DNA of 64,000 nt from Lacihabitans soyangensis (GTDB taxonomy: Bacteria > Bacteroidota > Bacteroidia > Cytophagales > Spirosomataceae). Made by a program: the position numbers and the translations under genes. The DNA lies in NCBI RefSeq assembly GCF_024343775.1, contig NZ_RJUF01000185.1, positions 29,716-93,715 of the forward strand. Reading direction: 5' to 3'. The notes beneath the pieces were generated by a model that was not told the origin of the DNA, did no database searches, and was given only the letters and a program-made list of their open reading frames with translations. Each line of letters begins with the position of its first letter. The first letter of the stretch is position 1. Positions 30,153 through 40,051 of this stretch are shown piece after piece.

Positions 30153-30216
30153 CTGCCAAGGCTTTTTTTTTTACATAATAAAGCGTTTTTGCCTTTATCT
30201 GTAAAGACCTTGGCAG
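30153..30216. terminator. Inverted repeat between convergent gene ends
   Basis: CTGCCAAGG (30153-30161) pairs with CCTTGGCAG (30208-30216). The first arm is followed by a run of T residues, so it may terminate rightward transcripts; the second lies just past the end of the leftward dehydrogenase gene. A degraded form of this intergenic DNA occurs near 43145. Confidence 0.45.
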
Positions 30217-30250
30217 CTATTTTTCAAACTTTTAATATTGCAGAACCTTC

Positions 30251-31759
30251 CTACAAAGCCCCATTTTTAAGCCTTATCAGTTTTCCATTTAGTTCATCAG
30301 AAAGAATAAAAAGCTTTCCAGCAGGGCTTTGGAGTACTTTTCTTATTCTTATTCGGTCGTTGGTAAATAATTCTTCCGCACTTTTTATGGTTTCACCTTC
30401 AACACTTAATCGCCATAGACTTCCTTTTGATAATCCTCCAACGAGTAAATTATTATTCCATGCAGTAAACTCATTTCCCGAATAAAAATGCAAACCAGTC
30501 GGTGCCACCGTTTGCATCCACGACCAAACTGGCTCGGTATAAACATTGCTTGCAATGGGTTTAGGTGCAAATTCAGCAAAACGATATTTTCCTGTTGTTT
30601 TCATCGGCCAACCATAATTTGCCCCAGCTGTTAGGACATTTATTTCATCGCCTTGATGTGTGCCGTGTTCGCTGAACCAAATTTTATTGGTAGTTGCTTC
30701 AAGTGTTAAACCTTGTGCTGCTCTTATCCCGATGGCATAAAGTCCAGGCGTTGCTTTATCTCCAAAATTCGGGTTGTCATTTGGTATTGTTCCATCAGAG
30801 TTTATTCGATAAATCTTCCCTCTTTTATCTGCTATATTCTGAGCTATTGGCAAAGCAGGCTCATCTTTTTCGTTAAACAGACGCTCGCCAATCGTGAAAT
30901 ATAGCTTTCCATCATTGCCAAAAATCATTCCGCCACCGTAATGCACCCGTTCGTAAGTATATGGTTCGGCCACAAAAAGTACCTTTATTTGCTTTAAAGA
31001 CCCGTTTTCAAGTACAGATCTGATAATTTTAGTTGTTCTTCCTTTATCAGATTTGGCGGCATAAGACAGATAAACGAATTTATTTGTCTTAAAGTTGGGG
31101 TCAAGCAAAACCTCGAATTTTCCAGTATTATCGCCGAAACTACCAAGACTATCTTCTAAGTCGGTCGGGAAGCCTTGAATCTTTATTTTTTCATTAGTCG
31201 TTAAATTTACTTTCAACAAATCGCCTTCTTTTTCCGAAATCAAAACTTCATCTTCTGACACAAAAGCAATGCTCCAAGGCCGTTTGAGTCCATCTAAAAT
31301 GGTTTCTTTTTCTAACTGAATGGCATTTACATCAAAAACTCTATGCGGTGTTCGGGTCGAAACTTTATCGGCAATAAACCAACCTTCACTGGTTTTCATG
31401 AGGTTAAAATAGTCGGTAAATAAATCTCTGGCGGTGCTGATTTCTACTTTGGCACTACCCATGTTATTGGTAATATCGATGCTAACTATGCGGGTGGTCA
31501 GATTGGCCGGTCTTTCGTGAGGTTTAAAAAATGAAAGGTATTGTGTTCTGGAATAATCTACAAATTTTCCATTATTATAATTTTTCAAGTGGCAGGAGGC
31601 GTGCATTGCTTTACCCACTTTGTTGGTATCTCCTGTTGCCCAGCCATCAAAATAGAGTTGTATCGTATTTTCGATTAATTCTCTTTCGGTGGGTGTATTT
31701 TGGGAAGATGCCGAGAAATAAAAGGCCAATAGACTTACAAACATGAATAGCTTTTTCAT
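30251..31759 (-). CDS. PQQ-type sugar dehydrogenase with N-terminal NTF2-like domain
   Basis: About 502 residues from the ATG at 31759, which starts a signal peptide ending in SASSQ; the frame extends further upstream but without signal features. Residues ~22-135 are an NTF2/lumazine-binding-like domain (ELIENTIQLYFDGWATGDTNKV). The rest matches the soluble glucose dehydrogenase (GSDH) propeller: LKRPWSIAFVSEDEVLISEKEGDL, RVHYGGGMIFGNDGKLYFTIGE with the conserved His, GIRAAQGLTLEATTNKIWFSEHG and GDEINVLTAGANYGWP. It would oxidise aldose sugars in the periplasm with PQQ, which must come from outside since no pqq genes are here. Its last 100 codons recur in decayed form at 43238. Confidence 0.85.
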   Translation of the reverse strand: MKKLFMFVSLLAFYFSASSQNTPTERELIENTIQLYFDGWATGDTNKVGKAMHASCHLKNYNNGKFVDYSRTQYLSFFKPHERPANLTTRIVSIDITNNMGSAKVEISTARDLFTDYFNLMKTSEGWFIADKVSTRTPHRVFDVNAIQLEKETILDGLKRPWSIAFVSEDEVLISEKEGDLLKVNLTTNEKIKIQGFPTDLEDSLGSFGDNTGKFEVLLDPNFKTNKFVYLSYAAKSDKGRTTKIIRSVLENGSLKQIKVLFVAEPYTYERVHYGGGMIFGNDGKLYFTIGERLFNEKDEPALPIAQNIADKRGKIYRINSDGTIPNDNPNFGDKATPGLYAIGIRAAQGLTLEATTNKIWFSEHGTHQGDEINVLTAGANYGWPMKTTGKYRFAEFAPKPIASNVYTEPVWSWMQTVAPTGLHFYSGNEFTAWNNNLLVGGLSKGSLWRLSVEGETIKSAEELFTNDRIRIRKVLQSPAGKLFILSDELNGKLIRLKNGAL

Positions 31760-31869
31760 AATAAATTTGTTTTTCTGATGAGCGAAATGAAACCTTATCA
31801 TTTCGGTTTGCAAAAAAACATTGCACTTTTATTATGAAGGTACAAGAACCCAAATACAGTAGTACGGAT

Positions 31870-32931
31870 TTATAAATTTGGAGTATTGGCTTGCTGATAG
31901 GCACTGGGCGTCATACCTTTTATCTTTTTGAAAGCGGCAAAAAATGTAGATTTTGCATTGAATCCTACTTCATCTCCCACGGCATCAATGGTTAAATTGG
32001 TATTCTCGAGCAATATCTTGCAGGCCTCGTTGATTCGGTATTCATTTACAAAAAGTGTAAAGCTTTTCTCAATATTGTCATTCAAAAGTTGAGATAGCTG
32101 ATGCCCCGTAATGTTAATTTCACTGGCGAGGTCGTTCACTTTCAAATTTGGATTTTTGAAGAGTTCTTTCTCGGTCATCACTCTTTTTAATTTGTTTATG
32201 ATTAGCTCAATATCGTCGAAATTCAGCTTTTTATCGGCATATTTTTGGGTTGAAAATACCGATAAATCGTTTGTTTTTTTACGATATAGTAATATTAATA
32301 TGACTAGATAAATGATTAGTGAAAACCATACTGCCCCACTGATATAGCTGCCTTTGGTGATGTTCAAAATAGACCAAACATAAGATACAAAAAGTATAAA
32401 TACCGCTCCGCAAATAGTGAGCAACCATTTTTCAAAAGGCTTTAAACTTTCTTTCTGAGTTATTTTTTTCAGAATAGGTATTAACAAAAAAAACGAAAAA
32501 GCGATGTGAACGCCCCATTGCGAGTAAATGAGCGGAATAATGTAATTCCACCAAATTGGAGTAGAAGCCGAATAGGGGTAAATATATTCAACTATTAAAA
32601 TGATGCAGAGCCACAAAAATATTAGCCAAATCCAAGATTTTGGTAGAGTTTTGATTTGTTTGGTTTCAGATTTTATATAGAAATACAAAAACGGGCCAAT
32701 AAAGAAACAAGCTGTAAGACCAAACTGGAGGTAGATTTTAGGTAGGTTATAATCAAAAAAATAGGCGACTGATTTACCTATCCTAATGCTCAGAACCAAC
32801 AACAAAGCTCCCAAAAAATAATTGGAAAGGTATTTTTTTGAAGAAAAGAAGATAAAGTAAATACCTAAAATAAAACCATTAAAAGCCCCTAAAGCACTAA
32901 AAAAGAATAATAACTTATCGCCAAAGCTCAC
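31870..32931 (-). CDS. AraC family regulator with membrane-embedded N-terminus
   Basis: A 353-residue protein. Residues 1-215 contain about six or seven hydrophobic helices with short loops (for example FNGFILGIYFIFFSSKK and WIWLIFLWLCIILIVEYIY). Residues ~245-345 are an AraC-type DNA-binding domain: VNDLASEINITGHQLSQLLND and DAVGDEVGFNAKSTFFAAFKKIKGMTPSAYQ. Membrane-bound AraC proteins of this form are frequent in Bacteroidota and probably sense an outside signal. It lies 57 bp upstream of the dehydrogenase frame on the same strand and is a candidate regulator for it. The 310-bp gap at 32932-33241 shows nothing further. Confidence 0.85.
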   Translation of the reverse strand: MSFGDKLLFFFSALGAFNGFILGIYFIFFSSKKYLSNYFLGALLLVLSIRIGKSVAYFFDYNLPKIYLQFGLTACFFIGPFLYFYIKSETKQIKTLPKSWIWLIFLWLCIILIVEYIYPYSASTPIWWNYIIPLIYSQWGVHIAFSFFLLIPILKKITQKESLKPFEKWLLTICGAVFILFVSYVWSILNITKGSYISGAVWFSLIIYLVILILLYRKKTNDLSVFSTQKYADKKLNFDDIELIINKLKRVMTEKELFKNPNLKVNDLASEINITGHQLSQLLNDNIEKSFTLFVNEYRINEACKILLENTNLTIDAVGDEVGFNAKSTFFAAFKKIKGMTPSAYQQANTPNL

Positions 32932-33241
32932 TGTATTTGTACGGTTTTAATCAAAAGAAATTACAGAAGAAGTATGTACCTCAGCAATTAGCTAATTTTA
33001 GCTACTTAAATCAAGAAATACTACGTTTTATTTTTTTTTACACATAATTACTGGAGAGCCCCCACTTCTATATGAACATACTAGTTTAGTTCCAAACCCT
33101 AAATGGTAAATCTCTACGAACAAAGAGTAACGACCTTATAATTTGCATAAATGCTATTAGAAATACAAATTCTGAATTCCTAGCCATTAGCGAAGCTTTC
33201 AGTTAATTGGCGGCAAGCTAATACATTCTTATGTTTCCGAT

Positions 33242-34921
33242 TCAATTTTTCCAAATAGGAATTTTAATTACACTGTCATTGTGCCATTTTATTTGTAGAG
33301 GTTCACCTGCGTCTTTTATTGTTTCGTCTACAACTTCTTTTCCTGAACCATAATTGATTATTTCAAATGGATGCTTATTGATGTTAAGCAAAATTACAAG
33401 GCGACTTCCTTTGCTTATTTTTTTGCTTACAAACCGAGTTATTTCAAAAGGAATGTTTTCTTTTTTATTAGCTTTCAGAAGTTGTCGTTTTGAGTTGTTT
33501 TTGGCATAACTTGCTCTACCTATATACCTTGTAAGATAAAAATATTTACCATCAGGCATTAGTTCAAATAATGCTAAAGACACGTCGATATCCTTTTTAT
33601 TGATAGTAGCAAAGAGATTACCTGTAAATGACCCATTTATTTCAAACTCTTTTTGAAAAGGTTCTGTTGAAAATAGTAATCCATTGCTGGCCTCTAATGA
33701 ATCAAAAATGATATTTGGAATGAAAAAATTATTTTCACTTTCCCTATCCTTAAAATCCACTATTTGATTTTCAAATGCTTTCTTTTTAGGTCTTTTTGAA
33801 ACAAGCGATGTTCTGTCTAAATATAAAGCCAAAGTATCATTATTAATTGCTCTTAGATTTGGCTTGTGTCTCCATTCGTTTGTACCCATAACCTGAAAAT
33901 TTACTTTGTCTTTTAGTAAATTTGGCTTGGGTTTATCTTTTAAAATCCAGTCCAACCAATCGTATGCTAACTCTCTCATGCTCACGTTTGCCACATTGTC
34001 TATTTCATAACCCATTAAATTTTTGGAGGCTCTGTTTTGCCCACCACGATGGTCGTAAGGCCCAATTACAATATAATGATTTGCTGATTTGTTATATTTG
34101 TTATGTAATTTGAAATACTCTAAGGCTGCAATCTGAGCACCATCATAATACCCAGTTGTTGATAGCACAGGGATATTTATTTTTTCATAATCTTGTTGGT
34201 TGGGTACCATAGATTTCCAGTATGAATCATAAGAGGGATGTTCCAACCATTTTTGAAATATGGGATTGGGAATTCCGACTAAACTATCTAATTTTCTAAA
34301 AGAAGAGCCTTCTTCAAACCATTCAAAGACCATACTTCTGCTAATTGGTTGGGATTTATAGATGTTTTCATAAGGCCAAACAAGTCCTATATTACTCTGA
34401 ACGTTATTCTCCATAGGCACATCAAAACCAGGCATAACCGCTACTTGAGGAACAATAGTTTTTAGTGCCGGGTGAGTATTCTTTACCGTTGCCCATTGCG
34501 AAAACCCGGTATAACTACCACCAAACATTCCGACTTTCCCATCGCACCAAGGCTGTTTGCTAATCCAATCTATAATGTCGTAAATATCAGTGCATTCATT
34601 TTCGTATGGAGAATAGTTTTTCAAATCGGTCTTAATACCTCGTGCATAGGCCACAATACCCACATAATCTCTCTCCGCAGATCTTTTCCCAAAATTAAAA
34701 TCGTTGGCACCTTGATAATAGGTAGTGTAAAAGAGAATTGCCGGTAAAGGTTGGGTATTCATTTTTTTACGAATAATGACAGCAGAAATATCTACACCGC
34801 TTTTTGTAGGTATCAAGACACTGTCTTGGATTGAGTAAATACTGTCAACAGCAGTAGGTTGTTGAGCCCAGGCAACATGGCTAATTAAGAGAAATGTAAT
34901 AATCTTAAAGAAATATCTCAT
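33242..34921 (-). CDS. CocE/NonD family hydrolase (S15-type)
   Basis: A 559-residue exported enzyme when started at the ATG at 34921, which opens a signal peptide ending in HVAWAQ. The alpha/beta hydrolase core has the nucleophile Ser136 in GMFGGSYTGFSQW and the late VIGPYDHRGG with the catalytic-type His. The C-terminal third is the jelly-roll domain typical of X-Pro dipeptidyl peptidase-like and cocaine esterase-like enzymes (SFTGNLFATINKKDIDVSLALFELMPDG). Acyl ester or peptide substrates are both possible. It is a single gene, with a -7-like element (CAAATTTA, 34992-34999, reverse strand) upstream. Confidence 0.87.
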   Translation of the reverse strand: MRYFFKIITFLLISHVAWAQQPTAVDSIYSIQDSVLIPTKSGVDISAVIIRKKMNTQPLPAILFYTTYYQGANDFNFGKRSAERDYVGIVAYARGIKTDLKNYSPYENECTDIYDIIDWISKQPWCDGKVGMFGGSYTGFSQWATVKNTHPALKTIVPQVAVMPGFDVPMENNVQSNIGLVWPYENIYKSQPISRSMVFEWFEEGSSFRKLDSLVGIPNPIFQKWLEHPSYDSYWKSMVPNQQDYEKINIPVLSTTGYYDGAQIAALEYFKLHNKYNKSANHYIVIGPYDHRGGQNRASKNLMGYEIDNVANVSMRELAYDWLDWILKDKPKPNLLKDKVNFQVMGTNEWRHKPNLRAINNDTLALYLDRTSLVSKRPKKKAFENQIVDFKDRESENNFFIPNIIFDSLEASNGLLFSTEPFQKEFEINGSFTGNLFATINKKDIDVSLALFELMPDGKYFYLTRYIGRASYAKNNSKRQLLKANKKENIPFEITRFVSKKISKGSRLVILLNINKHPFEIINYGSGKEVVDETIKDAGEPLQIKWHNDSVIKIPIWKN

Positions 34922-35071
34922 TTTTATTGATTTAATTATTTTTAATTTAAAAGAACCATTGAAAAAGCTGCACAAAACTTATAACCTAGCACAAATTTAA
35001 AATTTTGACAAAAATTCTTTCTTCTTAGACCCTTTCATGCCAATTCACAAGAGAATACAATTCTTTAGTTT

Positions 35072-35560
35072 TTATTTTCGTTTGGGCTTCATTACTTTTC
35101 TTAAAAATTTTACATATAAACTCCATTGGCTTTTTTTCTCACCCTTGGTAAAATGATTTTCTACCTTATCAAACGCATCTTCAATATAAGCATCGTGCAG
35201 CCAACGGATTGCCAAAGACCATTTTAAGGTAGCAGAACCTCTTGTAGTCATATCAATAATATGTGAAAGTTCTGTTTTATTTACCTCCAACTCATTTAGT
35301 TCAAATCTATGAAATCCGTTAAACCCTTTTAAGGTAAACTGAAAAGTAATAGAGTTTTCTACCTGATAGTCAGTTACATAATATCTTATAGGGCCGTGAC
35401 CTCCTTTTGAGCCAACCTGTAATCCCTTATCCAATTTCATTCGAGGCCATACGTCCGTGGCTAACATCAAGTCATTGCTAGATGCCAAAGTATTGAATAA
35501 CTTAGCAATTTCACATTTGGGTTGGTTCATTACCCTTTTATGAATGTTCATTACTTTCAT
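35072..35560 (-). CDS. SRPBCC-like protein
   Basis: A 162-residue cytoplasmic protein with the layout of the START/SRPBCC fold: an N-terminal strand (KVMNIHKRVMNQPKCEIAKLF), a helix, a string of strands (PIRYYVTDYQVENSITFQFTLKGFNGFHRFELNELE) and a long C-terminal helix. Such proteins bind hydrophobic ligands in a cavity. It overlaps the stop of the upstream membrane protein by an ATGA junction (35557-35560), so the two are translated as a pair. Ligand unknown. Confidence 0.65.
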   Translation of the reverse strand: MKVMNIHKRVMNQPKCEIAKLFNTLASSNDLMLATDVWPRMKLDKGLQVGSKGGHGPIRYYVTDYQVENSITFQFTLKGFNGFHRFELNELEVNKTELSHIIDMTTRGSATLKWSLAIRWLHDAYIEDAFDKVENHFTKGEKKSQWSLYVKFLRKVMKPKRK

Positions 35561-36180
35561 TTCCCAATTAGTACATTGTATTCAGATGGAATTTCAACTC
35601 CTTTAAATTGGTTTGTAAGCCCAAACAATATCAAAATTGTCAAACAAAAACCAAATATAATAATCGTGATTGACTGCCCTATTGGTGTCAACCCCAAAAC
35701 ACTTTGTTTCACCTTCTTTTGGTGAATGGAAGCAATATGTCCAAAAAAGGATAAGATTGCAAGTGAATAATATGGTATAAAAAAGAGGTTGAACGGAAAG
35801 GAGTTTAGTCCCGCAACTCCAAAATAAAAATTGGTGTCCAATTTCAAAATAAGACGTCCACCTAAAATAGCACTTAAATGAATCACAAAGAAAGTTGCCA
35901 AATATAATCCTGTCCATCTCTGAAGTTTGTCAAAGTTAGAAATCGCAGTTTTTCTATTAGTGTTGAAAAGTTTGAGTCCTGAAATAATTTGCATAAATAC
36001 AGCAACCAATAAAACAGCTTCGACAACTGAATTACGATACAAATTTCTCAATAAACTCATCATTTCAATATGCTTGTCAGCACCGTAAATACTACAAACA
36101 TGATTGAATAAATGAAGTCCAACAAATATTGCTATTGTAAGTCCTGATATGTAATGCGTTTTTCTAAGCATTGTTTTCAC
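35557..36180 (-). CDS. Membrane protein resembling a di-histidine cytochrome b
   Basis: A 207-residue membrane protein with about five helices. Histidines sit inside or at the ends of helices (His23 and His27 in LTIAIFVGLHLFNHV, another in LATFFVIHLSAILGG, one in LSFFGHIASIH), an arrangement like the cytochrome b subunit of succinate dehydrogenase/fumarate reductase. No flavoprotein or iron-sulfur subunits are nearby, so it is not a complete complex. Paired by overlap with the SRPBCC-like gene. Heme binding is inference. Confidence 0.55.
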   Translation of the reverse strand: MKTMLRKTHYISGLTIAIFVGLHLFNHVCSIYGADKHIEMMSLLRNLYRNSVVEAVLLVAVFMQIISGLKLFNTNRKTAISNFDKLQRWTGLYLATFFVIHLSAILGGRLILKLDTNFYFGVAGLNSFPFNLFFIPYYSLAILSFFGHIASIHQKKVKQSVLGLTPIGQSITIIIFGFCLTILILFGLTNQFKGVEIPSEYNVLIGK

Positions 36181-36417
36181 TGTTTGAATATCCCTAATTA
36201 AATTACTAAATATTTTGAGAGTTATGCCCTATGCAATAAAATATTATATACCAGCACATTATACTAATTTTACGAGAGTTGTATCCTTTTTTAGTGTTAG
36301 GATTTTTGGGTTTAACTTCATCTGAATTTTACATTTACTTGGCACAGTAGAATAATTTTTTTCTATGAAACATAATATCTTTTCATGGGTCATTTTTAGT
36401 GCATTTTCCGATACTTT

Positions 36418-37497
36418 TTATTTCTTTTTTGTAAAAGTTTCTAATGTCAATTTAGCGATGTCTAATGTTACTTGTGTTGGTGAATTACAATTACTAAATC
36501 CAACAACATAAATATCTTCACTTGGAATGTAGACACCCATACTTTTAAAGCCGAAAATACTCCCTCCGTGTTCCCGTGAGGTAAGGCCATTGATTTGCCT
36601 GATATGCCAACCATATCCGTAGGTAAATTCGTCTCCGTTATTCAATTTATATTTATTGAAAGCTTTTTGGGAATTTTCAGCCTTTAAGCAATAAGTTTCT
36701 ATTTAAGGCATCTTGCCATTTTAACATATCCAGAACAGAAGACAAAAGTAACCCTGAGGAAAATGGAACACTGAAATTTATGACTGTCTTATTAACATAC
36801 CCTCTTTCCTTTTTTTGATAGCCAAATGCTCTCTTTTTTATGATTTGCTTGTCAGTGGCATAACGAGATTGACCCATTCCAATTTTTTGAAAAATCTGTT
36901 TCGTCACAAAGTCTTCGTATGTTTCTCCTGAAACCAACTCAATGATATGTCCTAACAGCACATAACCCGAGTTATTATAATCAAATTTTTCGCCAGGTGC
37001 AAAATCCACTTCTTCATTTTTGAAAAAATACACCATCATTTTCGGACTCATTTCTTTTTGAGCAATATCACGAAGCGACTTCATTTTTGTGAAATCTTTG
37101 ATTCCTGATGTATGTGTAAGTAAATGATGAATTGTTATTTTATTGCCGTTGGGATAATCTGAGATATATTTCGAAATAGTGTCGCTTACAATCAATTTAC
37201 CTTGTTCTTCTAACATCAATATGGCTATGGCAGTTATTGTTTTGTCATTGAACCAATTTGAAAAACATGGTCATTTGTTAGATTGACATCTAATTCGATA
37301 TTGGCTTTCCCAAACGATTTTTGATACATTGGTTTTCCATTTTTTGCTACCATAAATACTCCTCCTGGCCCATTTTTGTCTTCAAATTCCTTTTCTATAA
37401 TGCTGTCAATTTTCTTATTCAATTTTTGTGCAAATGCACTATTTGTTGGATTTAGAAAAATAACTCCTGTAAGGAATAGCCATATAATTTGTTTCAT
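36418..37497 (-). pseudogene. Serine hydrolase (beta-lactamase family) with two frameshifts
   Basis: Three consecutive pieces make one serine hydrolase: a signal peptide and N-terminus up to FQIGSMTKQ (SxxK motif S-M-T-K), a middle part with HHLLTHTSGIKDF and the YxN-type YNNSGYVLLGHI, and a C-terminal part with YGYGWHIRQ and EHGGSIFGF (HxG motif). The first join lacks one A next to the CAA codon after the catalytic Lys (near 37234); the second has one extra G in AAAGGCT (near 36673). All catalytic motifs are otherwise kept. Either a young pseudogene or two indel errors in short runs. It follows the hydrolase gene ending at 37587 on the same strand. Confidence 0.85.
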
Positions 37498-37586
37498 TTT
37501 GTGATAGTTTGTTTAATTGATTTGAATTTATTTCTGTCTCGTTGATATGTCTGCTGACAAACAATTATCAGAATAGGTTTCTTAAC

Positions 37587-38627
37587 TTATTTTAATATTT
37601 TGCTGATTCTATATATCTCATTGTTAAACCTTTGGGCTTCTTCCCAAGCTGGGTCATGCCCCGATTTGTCGAACAAAATAAACTCTTTTTTAGGAGCTTT
37701 TAGCAAATCAAAATACTCTTTTGCCAAAGGCGTGGGATTGACATTGTCAAATTTTCCAGCAATAAAAAACACTGGAATTTTAACTTCAGGAACTTCTTTT
37801 CTGAGATCAAAATTGATATAGTCTGGGTCATTTTCAATATGTGAATTTGCAAAATATGCCCCATTCAAATAGTTCTCTTTTTCTTTTGCAGTGTATTCGT
37901 CAGATTCTTGAAAATTTGCAAATAATTTTTCTATGGTAAAGCCCTCATAAATTTTTCGATTGAGCTCAAGAAGTATGTATTTCTGCAATGAAAATCCTTC
38001 TGGAATGGCGTACATCGTTCTGAAATCACCGCCTTTGGGTTCACCGATAAACTGAAGTTGTTGCACAAGAGAGTCAATTTTAAATTCTTTGGCTTTTGCC
38101 AAAGTATAACGATAAGATTGTAACTCCCCATCGTAAGCCGCAACTTGCTGACCTGTTCCTACAAATGCCGAAAAATGTTGTGGAAATTTTTGTGCGGCCA
38201 ACATACCGAGTTGAGAACCCCAAGAATGACCTACCAACATTATTTTATTTACTTTTAGTCTTTCTTTTAAATATTTTGCCAATACTTCAACATCAGAAAC
38301 ATACTTTTGGACTTTGATTTCGGAAGCCGGGAAGTTCTCGGTGAATGATTTTCCAGCATTGCGTTGGTCCCAATATACTACTGTAAAATCTTTTTCTAAG
38401 TCTTTGTTATACTTTCTCAATCCACCAATTTCTGAAACACCCGGCCCTCCATGTATGTGCAATAATACAGGATTTTTAAGATTTTCACCCCGAATCATCA
38501 CAAATTGCTTAGTGCCATTGATGTTGAGCATTTTTGACTCAGCAATGCTTTCTTTTGATTTTGACCCATTCTCGTTTTCACAAGCAACCAAACCGATTGC
38601 CAAAATAAATATTAATAGCTTTTTCAT
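37587..38627 (-). CDS. Alpha/beta hydrolase lipoprotein, proline iminopeptidase-like
   Basis: A 346-residue lipoprotein from the ATG at 38627 (signal ends in LVAC, Cys16); the frame runs further upstream but without signal features. The motifs fit the prolyl aminopeptidase branch of alpha/beta hydrolases: LHIHGGPGVSE, VVYWDQRNAGKS, nucleophile Ser135 in LVGHSWGSQLG, acid in FIAGKFDNVNP and His in LFDKSGHDPAWEEA. The helical lid after the nucleophile is present. Substrate may be peptides or esters. It is divergent from the Crp/Fnr gene at 38867. Confidence 0.85.
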   Translation of the reverse strand: MKKLLIFILAIGLVACENENGSKSKESIAESKMLNINGTKQFVMIRGENLKNPVLLHIHGGPGVSEIGGLRKYNKDLEKDFTVVYWDQRNAGKSFTENFPASEIKVQKYVSDVEVLAKYLKERLKVNKIMLVGHSWGSQLGMLAAQKFPQHFSAFVGTGQQVAAYDGELQSYRYTLAKAKEFKIDSLVQQLQFIGEPKGGDFRTMYAIPEGFSLQKYILLELNRKIYEGFTIEKLFANFQESDEYTAKEKENYLNGAYFANSHIENDPDYINFDLRKEVPEVKIPVFFIAGKFDNVNPTPLAKEYFDLLKAPKKEFILFDKSGHDPAWEEAQRFNNEIYRISKILK

Positions 38628-38866
38628 TTTGTTTTTTATAAGTATTTTAATTGATGTTAAATGCTTTCGTCGAACTTGACAATGCAAATTTACCTGTCGC
38701 TTTTTAGGCATTCATTGACTTTGGTTAAGAAAGAAAAAACTATGAAAAATTTCAAATCCGAGTGATTTCGTATTGCCGTTCATCCCCTTTTTTGCCTTTT
38801 CAAATAATCATTTCCAAAAATTCATTTTCAAATTTTACTTTTGTATTTAATTAGTCTACAAATCTG

Positions 38867-39443
38867 ATGAGACAGAAACTAATCAATTACTTTGCAGGGA
38901 TTTCAACTTTGAGCCATGAAGAATTGGCCGAAGTATTGGCACAATTGACTTTTAAAACTTTTGAAAAAGGCAGTATTTTAATCAAAGAAGGACAGGTTTC
39001 AACACAATGTTTTTATATTGTTGAAGGTTTGGTTCGGCAATATTCTTTGGATGATGGCCTTGAAAAATCAGTTGGATTCTATTCTGAATATCAAACGGTA
39101 ATGTCGATTTCGAGTTTGACTGAACAAAAACCATCAAAGTATATTTTTGCATGTCTTGAAGATGTAACGGCTATTGTCGGAAATCCACTTGAAGAACAAG
39201 AAATGTACGCAAAATATCCAAAACTCGAAATACTCACTCGTTCAATGATTGAGCAGGATTTTGGACAAACACAAGAGGATTTTGCCAATTTTGTTACGTC
39301 TTCGCCTGAAAAAAAGGTATATAAATCTAATACAAAACCGCCCAGAACTACTCCAACGAGTGCCACAGCATCAGATTGCGAGCTATTTGGGCATTAAACC
39401 AGAGTCTTTGAGTAGAATCAGAAAACGGATTTCCAAGAAATAG
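38867..39443 (+). pseudogene. Crp/Fnr family regulator with a poly-A frameshift
   Basis: A cyclic-nucleotide-binding-type regulator of about 191 residues when the frame is corrected. The sensor part (FEKGSILIKEGQVSTQCFYIVEGLVRQY) is followed by the helix-turn-helix [25 protein letters not shown] in another frame. The break is at a run of seven A (39309-39315) where six would restore [18 protein letters not shown]. As read, translation ends early at 39397 without the DNA-binding helix. A homopolymer slip could be a sequencing error, a true mutation or a switch. A -7-like TACTTTTG (38836-38843) precedes the gene. The next gene is a close paralogue. Confidence 0.88.
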
Positions 39444-39469
39444 GAAATTCGATACAAATATGAAAAGAT

Positions 39470-40051
39470 ATGAAACAAAAACTGATTAATTATTTCACTA
39501 AAATTTCTCCACTTTCTGATGCCGAAGCAAAAGCTATCTATGATGGTTCGGTGGTGAAAGAATTCAAAAAAAGCACAGTACTTTTAAAAGAAGGACAAGC
39601 TGCCCAAAATACCTACTTCGTTTTTAAAGGTTTGATAAGACAATACTGTTTGATGGATGGAGAAGAAAAAACAACTGCATTTTTCACCGAAGACCAATGG
39701 GTGATTTCCCTAGGGAATTTGGATGAAGAAAAGCCTTCGGCATTTTATTGGGTTTGTGAAGAAGACTGTGTTTTGCTGATAGGTAATGATAATTCCGCCC
39801 AAGATTTATTCAAAAACCACCCGAGATTGGAGTCAATTGCACGAAAAATAGTGGAAAATACTTTTGCAGAATATCAACAAACAATGACGGCTTATCTGAC
39901 AAATACACCCGAACAAAGGTATCTACGATTATTAGAAAGCAAACCAGACCTTCTGCAACGCATTCCTCAATATCAGCTGGCGAGCTATATTGGTGTAAAA
40001 CCCGAATCTTTAAGTCGAATTAGAAAAAGAATAACGCGAAAAGTAGTTTGA
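39470..40051 (+). CDS. Crp/Fnr family transcriptional regulator
   Basis: A 193-residue regulator, intact paralogue of the preceding gene. The cNMP-type fold is seen in KEFKKSTVLLKEGQAAQNTYFVFKGLIRQY, and the helix-turn-helix in [26 protein letters not shown]. No arginine-phosphate pocket pattern of a true cAMP site is obvious, and there are no clustered N-terminal cysteines as in Fnr, so the signal is unknown. It begins 26 bp after the broken copy and its stop overlaps the start of the next gene, so it may control that membrane-protein gene. Confidence 0.88.
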   Translation: MKQKLINYFTKISPLSDAEAKAIYDGSVVKEFKKSTVLLKEGQAAQNTYFVFKGLIRQYCLMDGEEKTTAFFTEDQWVISLGNLDEEKPSAFYWVCEEDCVLLIGNDNSAQDLFKNHPRLESIARKIVENTFAEYQQTMTAYLTNTPEQRYLRLLESKPDLLQRIPQYQLASYIGVKPESLSRIRKRITRKVV

